A DNA stretch of 64,000 bases from Bog-105 sp965217745. GTDB taxonomy: Bacteria > Acidobacteriota > Terriglobia > Bryobacterales > Bryobacteraceae. The position numbers and the translations under genes were made by a program. The stretch is taken from contig OZ244565.1 in the NCBI GenBank assembly GCA_965217745.1, positions 5,084,001-5,148,000 on the forward strand, written 5' to 3'. The notes below the pieces were generated by a model. The model was not told the origin of the DNA, ran no database searches, and saw only the letters and a list, made by a program, of their open reading frames with translations. Position 1 is the first letter of the stretch. Each line of letters opens with the position of its first letter. Positions 17,601-26,765 of the stretch are shown here, piece by piece.

Positions 17601-18820
17601 GCGGGCTGCTGCGCGCCGAGGAGTGCGCCGCCGACGCCATTGAGAGCATCGGGATTATTCGGGTTCAGGGCCAGAGCAGAGCGGTAGAGTTCCGCAGCAT
17701 GCGCCCAATCACGGGATTGAGCGGCAGCATCGGCCTGGCGCATAGCGCGGAAGAAGCTGGCGTCATGAAGGGCGCTCTTCACATCGGCTCCCACGGACGG
17801 CAGATGGGAGGCAGCTTCAAATTCGTGAACCGCAGCGTCGAAGTCCTCCTTCTTCATAGCGACGTAGCCGAGACCGGCATGAGCGCGGCTGCTGTTTCCA
17901 ATACTTACAGCGGATTGAAAATGGCGCTCGGCCGCGGGGAGATTGCCGGCTTTCAGCGCCACATAGCCGGCCTGCTCTTCCCTGCTGCCGGGCGCGGCGG
18001 AAACATTGCGTGCAGCGGCTTGCGAGCGCATTGTGACGGTAGCGGATTCCAGTTCGGGATCGGGGTAGCGGCTCAGATAGTTTTGAACGGCCGGTGCGAA
18101 GGCAGCGTTTTCGCGTTCCCAGACGAGCGCTTGACGCCAGGCGATCTTCGCTTTCTGGGCTGCGGCGGTAGAGCCGGTGACAGTGGAGAGCATGGTGACG
18201 CCCTCCTGCCGGGTGGCCGGCTTGTAGGTGAGCAGGCGGCCTTCGGCGACGCGGTAATCGGGAACGTTGGGATATCTGGCGGCTAATTCGCCAAGAGCAC
18301 CGATGGCGGAGTCGACGCCACCGGGCGTGCCGGCGAGGGTTTCATAGTAGGAAACCGCCCAGCGTCCCGGAGGAGGGGCCGCGCCGAATACATCGCGATA
18401 GATGCGCATGGATTCGTCGAAGCGCTGCTCGCCGGACAAGCGGGCGGCTTCGTCGAGCCGGGCCTTCTTCTGCATGGAGAGGTCGGACGGATTCTTCGCG
18501 GAAAGCTCCGCTGTGCCGGGGGCAACCCTTCGTAAGCGCTCGAGATAGCTGTTGGCCTCGTCGGTGCGGTTATTGCGCTTGGCCCATCGCGCCAGGTGAG
18601 CAAGCGCGGTGGGCTGGCCGGGATCAGCGACCAGGACTTGCTGCCAGACCTGGGCAGCCAGATCTTCGCGGTCGCGGGCTTCCAGCGACTGGGCTTTCTG
18701 GGTGAGCAATTCGACTGGGGATGGCGAAGCTCCGGCCGCTGCCGCCGGAAGGATCTGTCCGCCGAGGAAGGCTGCCGCGAGAGCGGTACGAAAGATTTGA
18801 TGAAGATATGAAGGTCGCAT
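14666..18820 (-). CDS. bcsC: Cellulose synthase subunit BcsC (TPR + outer-membrane channel)
   Basis: A 1384-residue protein with a signal peptide (FLGGQILPAAAAG). Long tandem TPR repeats fill roughly residues 35-870, for example AHLARWAKRNNRTDEANSYL and AYSGL-type units. A Pro/Ala-rich linker follows at about 870-1030, then the C-terminal BCSC_C barrel region (SQYGF/TPYGFLTNSW, GYDRNLRYFTSGQGGYFSPQQY, LLGAFVTASNARNY). BcsC forms the outer-membrane exit for the glucan, with the TPR arm in the periplasm contacting the synthase. It is 23 bases downstream of the bcsA-bcsB fusion and is the last gene of the operon. The length is a little above the usual 1150-1300 residues. Confidence 0.9.
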   Translation of the reverse strand: MRPSYLHQIFRTALAAAFLGGQILPAAAAGASPSPVELLTQKAQSLEARDREDLAAQVWQQVLVADPGQPTALAHLARWAKRNNRTDEANSYLERLRRVAPGTAELSAKNPSDLSMQKKARLDEAARLSGEQRFDESMRIYRDVFGAAPPPGRWAVSYYETLAGTPGGVDSAIGALGELAARYPNVPDYRVAEGRLLTYKPATRQEGVTMLSTVTGSTAAAQKAKIAWRQALVWERENAAFAPAVQNYLSRYPDPELESATVTMRSQAAARNVSAAPGSREEQAGYVALKAGNLPAAERHFQSAVSIGNSSRAHAGLGYVAMKKEDFDAAVHEFEAASHLPSVGADVKSALHDASFFRAMRQADAAAQSRDWAHAAELYRSALALNPNNPDALNGVGGALLGAQQPAQAMPFFKKLVAQKPTSESGWTNLVKASLDSGDSKAALQTISSMPEAVSRKLAPQVEWKALQALVYQADGATSQALTLYREVISADTSHLPAAAQIQLATLALDFDQPSQAVIYAQRATGMAPLDTAAMELLVSSLVSSKRYAEAQHAYDSMTPKAKNIASAHSGFQQSLASLKEANGDLEEAHSLLQTLLTSEPSPTGTARTGLRLHLAALNAKLGNTAEAEATLAELAEAQPNDVAIWRSRLLLLNQMHKSAAIVSVASRIPQSAAVRLGQEADIVTILASAHAATGQSSYAARLLETYISRNSSSAALGQKLQLGWLLLDTPNASSRLYRLLEDVDSQPDMSPENRKQLSDLWSTWILRAADAAHTAGDDARAVALLEEGVRANRGNPDLQRALAGRLLASGNSKRALNVYSNWGLAGAQPDDYAGAIGAALSEHNVQYAGAWVDDAMRKWPNNPKILTLAGELAQARGDLKHARLFWKEAVAQKKVQGEQTVAEAPSSNSLKSLLVGGNAPAPAFEPTAPPATRENASAFFGEAPVEVHLSRYDSRPSGNAFVPASDPAPMRPPAPEAFSTVASSRIFTGANPMVNSVVSRPAADSVEDKLASIESRNTPYLSSRMSVWGRGGQSGFNRLIVEQAEFEASTTIADTLRASLIARPTYLSGGTPNGSGEALFGTQAKPAGFGPQSASGLGAEAQLSTNSVGLRIGATPYGFLTNSWVGGFRLQPFSGPITLLIERDNVRDTMLSYAGVRDPVSNQIMGGVMSNSASLQAHWGNATSGIYASGGYQSLRGRNVARNSGFNGNAGAWWKVSSVKEGDLTTGMNFSGMGYDRNLRYFTSGQGGYFSPQQYFLFNVPVRWTGTHDRLQYTLGGSLGLQHFTEDASDFYPTNPALQAVSLKQYPAMVSTGANFGFDSRVAYQLAPHWMLGAFVTASNARNYTAASGGLFMKYTFEERPMSFVETAAPSIPDWRGQQSFPF

Positions 18821-18843
18821 AAAAGTAATCCGGGTGTAAACAG

Positions 18844-21800
18844 CTAAGCCGAGGCCTTAAGCCTTCCTTCCGCTTGACGTTCAAGCAGTGCTTCCCACCA
18901 TTGAGCGAGGAAGACGGCGGCAAAAATCAGGAACAAGGGAAGAATCCAGAGATGGAAGCGCAGCCAGCCGTAAACAGCGGCTCGCGAGGCGAGATTCCCG
19001 AGCGCGTATGAGGCGGGTGACAGCTTCAGCGATTTAAAATGTTCGCTATCGCTGAAAGTGATGCCGCCGTTAATTGCGCCTTCACGCGAGGCCTTGGTTA
19101 AGGCATCGAAGTAGGCTTCGTTATCCGTTTCTGAGCGGGTAGCGACAACCACCACCGAACGATCGGAGCGGTAAGGGCTCTTGAACTGCTCGATCATGAA
19201 GTGCAGCGAGGATTCGCGCTCCATCAGCTGATTGAGCTGGGCAATTTCTTCGCGGCGGCCGAGCCAGGCGCGTGAAATCCATTCCCGTGGGGACAGCGAA
19301 AGTTCGCCGAGTTCGAACTTGCCGTTGGTGGGGAACACGACCATGGAGCGCTGGAAGGGCCGGACAGTCTCGTCATCGTCGGCGCCCGCGATGACCAGGA
19401 TATTGTTGCTAGTACCGGCGCGCAGGTTCTTTACGTTGACCAGGCTGAAGCGGGTTCCAATGACCTGGGATTGCGCGCTCAGGAAGCTGACGGCATCCAG
19501 ATAAAGACCGATCTGCGCGCCGGTGGGATAGTCGGGCAGCACCACGGTGGTCTCCGCCAGATCGGGCCGGGCGGTGAACGGGAAGCCGGAAGCGGCAAAC
19601 AAGTCGAGCCGGGGCATCTGCACGAAATGAGTGGGATTGCCGAGATCGAGATTGGTTCCGGAAAGCACCTGGAAATCGACCGCGCGCGGATCGCTGACAA
19701 CGGTGTCGGAACGATCGGTGGACAATTCTACCTCGAGGGTGTTGCTGGAATAGAGCAGCGCGACGGGAATGGCGAAACTCTGTTCGCGCGCGCTTCCGGT
19801 GTCGGCGGCAGTCAATTTGCGCTTGGTTACGAAGACGTTGTTCAAGCGAATGGAAACCCAGAGGCGGTCGTCGAGGGCGAGACCGGAGAGCCGGAAGGCC
19901 AGGTGCAGCGGCACCGTGATGGCGCTGCCGTAGTCGAGATCGGGGGCGATGCGGAAATACAGCTTTCCAGGCGCGCCGAGACGCGAATGAAGCAGGTTGT
20001 CGGTGACGTTCTGCATCAGCCGTATAGGCTGGCTGGCATCCGCCCATTTTGCCTTCTGGACTACCGCGGGAGTCTCGTCGGCGAGCATGTCGGCGTTGAC
20101 GACCAGCCGGTCGGCATCGGTATGGAGACGGGTACCAGAGAGCAGGGATGCGAGTTTCGGAAGAGCATCGCTAGAAGGAGCGACGATTGCCAGAACCTTG
20201 CCAAAGCGATCGGACGGATTGTCACAGATGGCGACCTGCGAAACTCCGGTGGTTAGACCGAGGCTGGCGGCCAGAGGCGTATCCGAATGAGCGATGAAGA
20301 TAACGTTGCCTTTCGGGAACTGGCCAAAAGAAGTGATGTAGTGGCTGCCGCGATGGGCGGTGAGGGAGCCGTACCAGGAGGCCACCACGCCTGCGGCCTT
20401 CAAGGTGGGAAGGTCAGGCTGCGCTTCAAAGACAAAGGGCAGTTCCACGGAGCGCTGCAGCGAAGGATCGAAGAACGGCGAGGGCAGCATGGAGAGCCGG
20501 TTGGGAAGACTCAGGACCAGGCCCGAGGTTTGGAGCTCGCTGATAGGCTCGATGCGGATCCATTCCGAAATAGGCTTGCCTGGCTTTTCGCAAGGCGTGG
20601 GACATTGACGCCGGAATTCGAACGCTAGAGAATTGTCGTGCACCAGCAGGTCAGACGGAATCACCACATGCGCGGGGGCAGCGGTGGAAGCGGATTTGGC
20701 GACCGGCACGGCCGCGATCTCGACGTTGTTGAGCGAGACCGCGAGTTCCAGGCTTTCGTTGGTGCGGACTTCACCGCTTCGATAGGTGATGGCGAGGTCG
20801 GAAGACTCGACGATTTTGGTGCCCAAAAGTGTGAAGTTGAGGGCCGCTTTAGAGTGCTCGGCATTCAGCGTGATAGGGGCACGGACACCGAGATCGATTA
20901 AGGTCTGGCGTTCGCTGAAGGTGGCTTCAGAAGTCTTGCGGGCGGCGGGCTTCTCAGGAAGCCCGGGTTGGGCCTGAAGATGGGATGAAGAGCCGAGCAA
21001 GGCAGCCAGGAGCAGGACCGGCAAAGCGGCCTTGGGCAGAGTGTTGCTCTTGGTATTGCCCTTGCCTTTTGAAACTTTGGATTCGCGCTTGATGAGCGAA
21101 CTGGGCAGCATCCAGACGCCGTGCGCGCCGATGCTGAAGACATGGAACAAGCTGCTGAGGATGCGGTCGCGACGCTGGTCTTTGTTCCAATCGATCCAGG
21201 AATCGGCGCGGGCGTAGACCAGTTTGGTGATGTCGCGCTGGTGCTTGAGGGTACTGGAGAGAAAGCGTAGGTGAATGCGATTCTGATTGGTCCGGACAGT
21301 CTCGACGGCGAACCGGAATTCTTCAACTCCGGCAACAATCTTGACCAGTCCGCGGCGGCCACTGGCGGAAGACATAGCGGACTCTCCACGGAGAGCTACA
21401 CCGCCTTCAGAGAGGTCGATGACGCTGCAAGCCTGCTCGATGCCGCCGTTAAGCGACAAGATGGCATTCAGGCTGGCTTCGACACGGGCGGCGGAACGCT
21501 GCTGCTTGTTCTCGAACGAAACGGCGGTGCATGCGCCGAGCATAAGAGTGTTGATGCCGGCCCAGATGACGTTGATGAGCAGCACTCCCGAGGGGTCTCC
21601 GGAGGTGAAGTACCGCGGGATGGCCGAGAAGATGGCGATGACATTCAGCGCGATCAGGAAGACGTAGGGCCGGGCGATTTTCCAATCGAAGTAGCTTTCG
21701 TCGACCACGCTGCTCTTGGCTGTCACGTTGAACTTGCCCCACTTGGGATTGATCAGGGCGAAGGTGGTGGGCAGGAGAATGTAGGGCGCCAGCACCATTT

Positions 21801-23202
21801 CGTAGACTTCGTTCCAGAAGGAGTGCCGGTGGTCGCCCTGGGAGCGGGAGTTCACCATATTGGAGAGCACCAGGTGAGGCGCGGCATAGGCGAGAATTTC
21901 CCAGATGAATCCATAGAGATTGCTTCGGCCCAGCAGCAGGTAAACCAGCGGAGCGCTGACGAAGATAAGCCGCGGGATGGCGTACAGGTAGTGGAGAACG
22001 CAATTGAGGTAGCAGATGCGCTGCGATAAGTTGAGGCCGGAAACGAATAAGGGGCATTCGGTACGCAGGATTTGCACCATGCCGCGGGCCCAACGGATGC
22101 GTTGCCCAACGTGCGCCGCAAGGCTTCCGGTAGCGAGACCGGCGGCCTGGGGAATTCCGATATAGGCAGTGTTCCAGCCGAGACGCTGGAGACGAAGCGC
22201 GGTGTGGGCGTCTTCGGTAACTGTTTCGACGGCAATGCCGCCAATCTGTTCCAGCGCATCACGCTTGATGACCGCGCAGGAGCCGCAGAAGAAGGTGGCA
22301 TTCCAGAGATCGTTGCCATCCTGCACGATGCCGTAGAACAGCGCGCCTTCGTTGGGGATTTTGCGGAACAGGTTCAGGTTGCGCTCGAAGGGATCGGGCG
22401 AGTAGAAGTGGTGAGGCGTCTGCACCAGGGCGAGCTTCGGATCTTTTCCGAACCAGCCCATGGTGAGCTGCAGAAATGAGCGGGTGGCGATGTGGTCGCA
22501 ATCGAAGATGGCGATGTATTCACCGGAAGTCTTTTTGAGAGCGGCGTTGATGTTGCCGGCTTTCGCGTGCGCGTTGTCGGTGCGGGTAAGATAGCCTGCG
22601 CCGCACTCTTCGGCGAAGCGCCGGAACTCTTCGCGGCGTCCGTCGTCGAGAATGAAGAGGTTGACGCGGTCATGCGGCCAGTCCATTTCCATGGCGGCGA
22701 GGACGGTGGGCCGGACCACTTCGAGGGATTCATTGTATGTGGGAATGAAGACGTCGACGGACGGCCAGGTATCAATATCCGCGGGCATGGGAACAGGCTT
22801 GCGGCGGAGCGGACGCGAGCTTTGAAAGTAGCCGAGCAGCAGGATGATAACCGAATAGGTTTCGGCGGACAACAGCATCAAAGCGAAGATGAGGCCGATG
22901 AGATCGACGTGCCAGCCGGAGTTATTCAGATAAGTGATGGAACTGGACCAACGCCAGATGGCGTAGCGCATGGTGCAAAAGACGGAGATGATGGTCAACA
23001 CTGACGTGACGTAGCGGGACGAGCTGAAGCGGCCGATGGTGACGCAGCACGCAATGATTAACCCGCTGAAAATTGCCTGATCGATCCACGACAGCGGCAT
23101 GCGGATGAGGAACACCAGGGCCACCAGCAAGGGCAGCAGAACGGCTGACCAAGCCAGACGTCGAGAAAGGGGAGATTTCGGGATACCGGGACTTAAGAGC
23201 AC
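18844..23202 (-). CDS. bcsAB: Fused cellulose synthase BcsA-BcsB
   Basis: A 1452-residue single frame carrying catalytic BcsA and periplasmic BcsB. BcsA part, residues 1-700: N-terminal membrane helices; a GT2 domain with DDG at 186-188, DCD at 234-236, TED at 329-331 and QRIRW at 367-371; and a C-terminal PilZ domain with RSAAR at 569-573 and DLSEGG at 596-601, the two c-di-GMP contact motifs. A hydrophobic segment at about 721-745 (LPKAALPVLLLAALLGSSSHLQAQ) resembles the old BcsB signal sequence and probably acts as a membrane crossing. Residues 750-1452 are BcsB, ending in a C-terminal membrane helix and a basic tail. The same fusion is known as acsAB in Komagataeibacter. The GTG start at 23202 overlaps the bcsQ end by 10 bases. 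Confidence 0.92.
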   Translation of the reverse strand: MLLSPGIPKSPLSRRLAWSAVLLPLLVALVFLIRMPLSWIDQAIFSGLIIACCVTIGRFSSSRYVTSVLTIISVFCTMRYAIWRWSSSITYLNNSGWHVDLIGLIFALMLLSAETYSVIILLLGYFQSSRPLRRKPVPMPADIDTWPSVDVFIPTYNESLEVVRPTVLAAMEMDWPHDRVNLFILDDGRREEFRRFAEECGAGYLTRTDNAHAKAGNINAALKKTSGEYIAIFDCDHIATRSFLQLTMGWFGKDPKLALVQTPHHFYSPDPFERNLNLFRKIPNEGALFYGIVQDGNDLWNATFFCGSCAVIKRDALEQIGGIAVETVTEDAHTALRLQRLGWNTAYIGIPQAAGLATGSLAAHVGQRIRWARGMVQILRTECPLFVSGLNLSQRICYLNCVLHYLYAIPRLIFVSAPLVYLLLGRSNLYGFIWEILAYAAPHLVLSNMVNSRSQGDHRHSFWNEVYEMVLAPYILLPTTFALINPKWGKFNVTAKSSVVDESYFDWKIARPYVFLIALNVIAIFSAIPRYFTSGDPSGVLLINVIWAGINTLMLGACTAVSFENKQQRSAARVEASLNAILSLNGGIEQACSVIDLSEGGVALRGESAMSSASGRRGLVKIVAGVEEFRFAVETVRTNQNRIHLRFLSSTLKHQRDITKLVYARADSWIDWNKDQRRDRILSSLFHVFSIGAHGVWMLPSSLIKRESKVSKGKGNTKSNTLPKAALPVLLLAALLGSSSHLQAQPGLPEKPAARKTSEATFSERQTLIDLGVRAPITLNAEHSKAALNFTLLGTKIVESSDLAITYRSGEVRTNESLELAVSLNNVEIAAVPVAKSASTAAPAHVVIPSDLLVHDNSLAFEFRRQCPTPCEKPGKPISEWIRIEPISELQTSGLVLSLPNRLSMLPSPFFDPSLQRSVELPFVFEAQPDLPTLKAAGVVASWYGSLTAHRGSHYITSFGQFPKGNVIFIAHSDTPLAASLGLTTGVSQVAICDNPSDRFGKVLAIVAPSSDALPKLASLLSGTRLHTDADRLVVNADMLADETPAVVQKAKWADASQPIRLMQNVTDNLLHSRLGAPGKLYFRIAPDLDYGSAITVPLHLAFRLSGLALDDRLWVSIRLNNVFVTKRKLTAADTGSAREQSFAIPVALLYSSNTLEVELSTDRSDTVVSDPRAVDFQVLSGTNLDLGNPTHFVQMPRLDLFAASGFPFTARPDLAETTVVLPDYPTGAQIGLYLDAVSFLSAQSQVIGTRFSLVNVKNLRAGTSNNILVIAGADDDETVRPFQRSMVVFPTNGKFELGELSLSPREWISRAWLGRREEIAQLNQLMERESSLHFMIEQFKSPYRSDRSVVVVATRSETDNEAYFDALTKASREGAINGGITFSDSEHFKSLKLSPASYALGNLASRAAVYGWLRFHLWILPLFLIFAAVFLAQWWEALLERQAEGRLKASA

Positions 23203-24338
23203 AGAGCTAATCCTTCAGACTGAGTTTGGTGGGCAAGGCTGGCGGAGTTGGAGCTGGAGTTTTGCGCGAAACGGCGGACGCAGCCGGCAAGCCGCATGAA
23301 GTCTCCGGCCGCGTCGGAGTGCGGCGCCCAATCGACCACAGTTGCGCCTTCGGCGAGCGCTTCCGGCACTGAGTAGCAGTTGTCGATGGTAACGACCTCG
23401 GTGAAACGCTCTTCATACCAGCAGCGCAGCTCCTGATGAAGCGCCAAGCTGTTGTCGAAACGGTTTAGAACACAGATGGCGCCGGCCTCGGTCTGAGCGC
23501 CGGTCCATTGCGCCATCAGGCGCTGAATACCGATGACTGAGCCGACATCCGGGATGGCCACGTAAATCTTTACGCCTTCGGTTTGGCGCAGATCTTCGCG
23601 CGCCGAGTCAAAAATGACGTGCTCGAACTCATGAGCAAAATGCCGGGCGAGCTTTTCGAGCGGGCTCAGCGCTTCGGCGGAAACGATGGATTCGAGATTG
23701 GCGCAGGCGTCGGGGGACAGAAAGCGGATGGAGGGCTGGAGGACGGAATGCAATCCAGCGAACCGATGTTGATTGGTGGCAATCTGCTGGTTGCCGAAGT
23801 AGACCGGAAGGAGCGAATCGGGCGCGGTGTCGTAAAGGCCGCAGCGGCCGCCGTCCTTCGTCAACTGGCGAGCCAGGGTGGCGGCGATGGTGGTGACGCC
23901 AACGCCGCCGGCGGCTCCCACGATGCTGACCGCAACCGCGCGGCTGACGTTGCCGGTGGAATTCTCGCGAGAGGCCCGGAGAGTGCGCCCGAGGCTGTTC
24001 AGAGCCGAAGGCGGAGGGGTTCTTAACGATGTGTCCGGGCGGGACATTAATCTGGGGTGTGTCAACATGGGGCGCGCCGGCTCCGGCTCAGGCAGAAACG
24101 TGGCGGAGATTTCGACTTCCGCCTCGCTGACAGGGGCGTTTTCGATCTGATCGCTATCCAGCAGGTCGGCGGAGCTTTCGAGCGCAAGATTTTCGCGCTG
24201 GAAGACGCGGTATTGCGAGATATCCAAATCGAACTGCGAAAAGAGCGCAAAGATGTCGTCGGGTGCTTGGGTTTCGGGCATTTCCCTCATCGGTTTCTCT
24301 GGGTAACAGGGTGAGGGCCTGTTGGGAGGTCCTCGCAT
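23193..24338 (-). CDS. bcsQ: BcsQ/YhjQ-like ATPase of the cellulose operon
   Basis: A 381-residue protein whose last 250 residues are a ParA/MinD-like ATPase. The P-loop is GAAGGVGVTT (141-150), which lacks the signature Lys of MinD; BcsQ proteins commonly show GGVGTT here. Later elements are ...CGLYDTAPDSLLPVYFGN, HVIFDSAREDLRQTEG and CVLNRFDNSLALHQEL. The first 130 residues are a poorly conserved, acidic, Pro-rich head. The start at 24338 has no clear ribosome site; ATGs at 24290 or 24281 are as likely. BcsQ localises the cellulose complex to a pole. It is the first gene of the operon. Confidence 0.85.
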   Translation of the reverse strand: MRGPPNRPSPCYPEKPMREMPETQAPDDIFALFSQFDLDISQYRVFQRENLALESSADLLDSDQIENAPVSEAEVEISATFLPEPEPARPMLTHPRLMSRPDTSLRTPPPSALNSLGRTLRASRENSTGNVSRAVAVSIVGAAGGVGVTTIAATLARQLTKDGGRCGLYDTAPDSLLPVYFGNQQIATNQHRFAGLHSVLQPSIRFLSPDACANLESIVSAEALSPLEKLARHFAHEFEHVIFDSAREDLRQTEGVKIYVAIPDVGSVIGIQRLMAQWTGAQTEAGAICVLNRFDNSLALHQELRCWYEERFTEVVTIDNCYSVPEALAEGATVVDWAPHSDAAGDFMRLAGCVRRFAQNSSSNSASLAHQTQSEGLALCS

Positions 24339-24514
24339 TAGTAGTTGGAGAAGGTGGGGATTTCTTGCGCCCGGGTTATATAAGAATTCCCTGAGGGGAG
24401 TGTGGGCCGGGGAGAGGGGCCGGCGGCTGGGAACGGGTCGTGAGCGGAAGCAACACTTTACGGCAGACGCCTATCGACGATCAGTGGATTAGGCTGTGCA
24501 AGCTGGGTCTGGGC

Positions 24515-24985
24515 CGTGCGCCGCCATTTAATGCAGCGATGGGAAGACGTGTTACACGACGGCAGTTCAGTTTATCGGCAAGCGCGATAGCAGCGTCACC
24601 TCAAACGCGGACAAATGAAAGGCCGGGCGAAGAGAATCACCCCATGGACACCCGCCTTCCTGATGCGGATCTCGATCCGGTGCGTTGGATTCTGGAACGC
24701 TACAAGTCAGCGCCTCTTCGGCTTACTTTTGAAACCACAAATCGAGCGGAAGCAGAACGATGGCAGCAGGAACTCCGCGCCAAGTTGACCGGCTTACTGG
24801 GCGGGTTTCCGCAAAGAAGCGCTCTCAACTCTAGCGTTATCTCGACGGCAGAATTTCCAAGCTATCGCCGCGAGCAAGGATCTTCTATAGCCGGCCCGGT
24901 TTGGCCGTGCTGGCTTATCTTCTGCTTCCCCAAAGCACCGAAGCGGAAAGCCCGGTTATCAGCAATTGGGCTTCGACGATCCGGG
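24515..24985 (+). repeat. Partial, decayed copy of the 30.27-30.80 kb segment
   Basis: Bases 24515-24949 match 30274-30704 with only scattered differences. The match starts at GTGCGCCGCCAT, just before the start codon, and runs into the esterase gene. After 24949 the match skips roughly 90 bases of the intact copy and resumes briefly (CCCGGTTATCAGCA). The unit therefore lies twice, about 5.7 kb apart in direct orientation. Confidence 0.85.
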
Positions 24986-25069
24986 AAGTGCATCGCTGCT
25001 CAAACGTTTTTTCCTCAAACAGAGGGAAAGAAACCTGGCTGGATCGGCTTGGCTAACTTCCCACGTTAG
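24539..25069 (+). pseudogene. Truncated, frameshifted copy of the 30297-31445 esterase
   Basis: The first 118 codons match the intact alpha/beta hydrolase at 30297-31445, including the twin-arginine leader (VTRRQFSLSAS) and the stretch LDPVRWILERYKSAPLRLTF. At about 24878 one base is missing (GCAAGGATC against GCAAGTGATC), which shifts the frame. Then about 90 bases are deleted, and the remaining sequence no longer matches. The catalytic GxSxGG region and everything after it are absent, so the gene is dead. Confidence 0.85.
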
Positions 25070-25085
25070 GACGCCATCGCAGGTT

Positions 25086-25757
25086 CTAGTTCGGGGAGAT
25101 TGGAATTTTTTCGTTTACAAGATTGTAGTCGGCCGGAACAGCGAAAATGCCCGGATCCGGATCGGTCACAGTGATTTTGCTAAACGCCCTGCGGGTTGTG
25201 TGGTCCGGGCCTTTGCTCTCTGAGAATACTTGCAAACGGATGTCGGGAGCCATCCACACCTCTACACCCTGAAGCCTCGCATTCGATCCTGGCGGCGGAG
25301 AGATGGTCAGCTTCTGAATCGGATGACCTTCGAAACTGCCCGCTGAACTTTGAGAGGCCTTGTAACCCCCACCTGCAACTGGCCTGTCCGCACTGCGCGG
25401 CACCTGCCGCGCTACCGCGGGCCTGGCCGGCCTCTCGATCTGACGGATGCTTTTTTCCTTTTACTGTCGATTCAAAGAAGTGATCACGCCAGCCCCCGGA
25501 TCGATGATGACCGAGATAGGGCCCATATCCTCGCGGATTTTTCCATCCCGGCTACGATAGTAATGTCCTGCTTGGACTTTTTCGACGCCGGCGATGGTCG
25601 TTGTCACAGTAATCTCGGCATTAATCGGCGGTACGGGAGGCATAGCCGGCCGCCCATCGTGAATTCCAACCGGGGGCCGTGATAGGTCGGCAGCGTTCCC
25701 CAGAGAAGCACCAGCCATCAAGAGAAGCGGCAAGAAAATCGAATGGAGCTTAAACAT
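25086..25757 (-). pseudogene. Exported protein gene interrupted by an in-frame stop
   Basis: From the ATG at 25757 there is a signal peptide (FLPLLLMAGASLGNA) and a domain with TIAGVEKVQAGHYYRSRDGKIRED. The frame meets TAA at 25461-25463. Beyond it, in the same frame, an open stretch continues to 25086 with GSFEGHPIQKLTISPPPGS, VEVWMAPDIRLQVFSES and TDPDPGIFAVPADYNLVNE, which reads as the natural second half. In related acidobacterial proteins these parts form one chain with a PDPxxFxVPxDY end. I infer one gene split by a single nonsense change. A ribosome site (AGGAAC) precedes the ATG. It is 39 bases below the VWA gene. Confidence 0.7.
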
Positions 25758-25796
25758 ATGTTCCTTTCTGAGATCAAATAAACCTTGACGGACTTT

Positions 25797-26738
25797 TTAC
25801 CTAACTATGAAACCGTGGCTATCGCGGACATGACTCGCGTAGCCGCCTGCAGTTGCAACCTGAGCTCCGGGATAATGTTTCTGCGCTTCGGAGCCTAGCT
25901 CGACGCGATTGATCTGTGCCTGGTCCGATGCGCCTTCGGGCAGCTTGTAATAAAGACTGTACCGGCTACGGATCCGCTGCAATATGAGTGGCAGATCTGT
26001 TTGAAGGTCGGTCGAGCGGATCCAGTCGCCGCCGGTCTTCTCGACTATGTTCTTGATTCCTCCTCCAGCACCGCCCAGTAGTTGTGCAAGGCTAGACCGT
26101 TTGCTTACGACGATGCCATTCAGAGAGGCATCCTGTTCTCTCAATTCCTGGATAGCGGCCTTTTCCTGATGGCTGGGACGGCCAAAATTATCGGTAACGA
26201 TGAGCACCGCTCGGCGACGGCGGTCTTCCGTTTCAGGCCAACGAAGATGTTTGGCTGCGTTGACAACCGCGGCTTGGATGCGCGTGCCCCCGTTGAACGG
26301 CCGCGACACGATACGCTTCAGACATTGCTCGACTGAAATTAGATCCTCTGTAGGCCAGAGCACAAGTTGGGAATCGTCGTCGAAAATCATGATGGAGACT
26401 CGATCCCTGGCCCTGAGCAACCCGAATGTCTTGTTTGCCGCAGCACTGACCTGTTGAAGTCTTCGCCGCATGCTTCCACTCGTATCTAGTAAGAGAAGCA
26501 AATCGAGAGATTGTTCCTCCGAGAAGAACAAATCTATTTCGTGCTTTTCCCCGTCTCGAAAGATCGTGAAATCCTCTCTTCGCAGTCCTCCCAGAATCCG
26601 GCCATTCCCGGCGGTCACCTCTGCCTCGAGATGGACTAATGCCGTTTCGGCGCGGAATACCGGTCCATCTTGAGAATAAAGAGACCATGCCAGCCAGATC
26701 GCCATGGCTCCAAGTCCTGCCAGCCTCTGGTTTCGCAT
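25797..26738 (-). CDS. VWA-domain protein (TIGR03436-like), exported
   Basis: A 313-residue protein with a short hydrophobic leader (LAGLGAMAIWLAWSLYSQ). A short beta domain of the kind found in acidobacterial VWFA-related proteins follows (LVHLEAEVTAGNGRILGGLRREDFTIFRDGE). The VWA domain at about residues 75-250 has an intact metal site: DTSGS (residues 85-89), with a Thr region at NGGTR and a following Asp (IVTDNFG). A C-terminal segment with RYSLYYKLPEG completes the family pattern. It is probably an outward-facing protein involved in adhesion or substrate binding. A strong ribosome site (GGAG) precedes the ATG at 26738. Confidence 0.85.
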   Translation of the reverse strand: MRNQRLAGLGAMAIWLAWSLYSQDGPVFRAETALVHLEAEVTAGNGRILGGLRREDFTIFRDGEKHEIDLFFSEEQSLDLLLLLDTSGSMRRRLQQVSAAANKTFGLLRARDRVSIMIFDDDSQLVLWPTEDLISVEQCLKRIVSRPFNGGTRIQAAVVNAAKHLRWPETEDRRRRAVLIVTDNFGRPSHQEKAAIQELREQDASLNGIVVSKRSSLAQLLGGAGGGIKNIVEKTGGDWIRSTDLQTDLPLILQRIRSRYSLYYKLPEGASDQAQINRVELGSEAQKHYPGAQVATAGGYASHVRDSHGFIVR

Positions 26739-26765
26739 GCCTGCTCCTTCGTAGAATCAGCCGTC

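Noticed and set aside
17039..18286. 415-residue plus-strand open frame within bcsC
   Set aside because: It runs antisense to the TPR repeats and has Gly/Arg-rich composition typical of a complementary frame.
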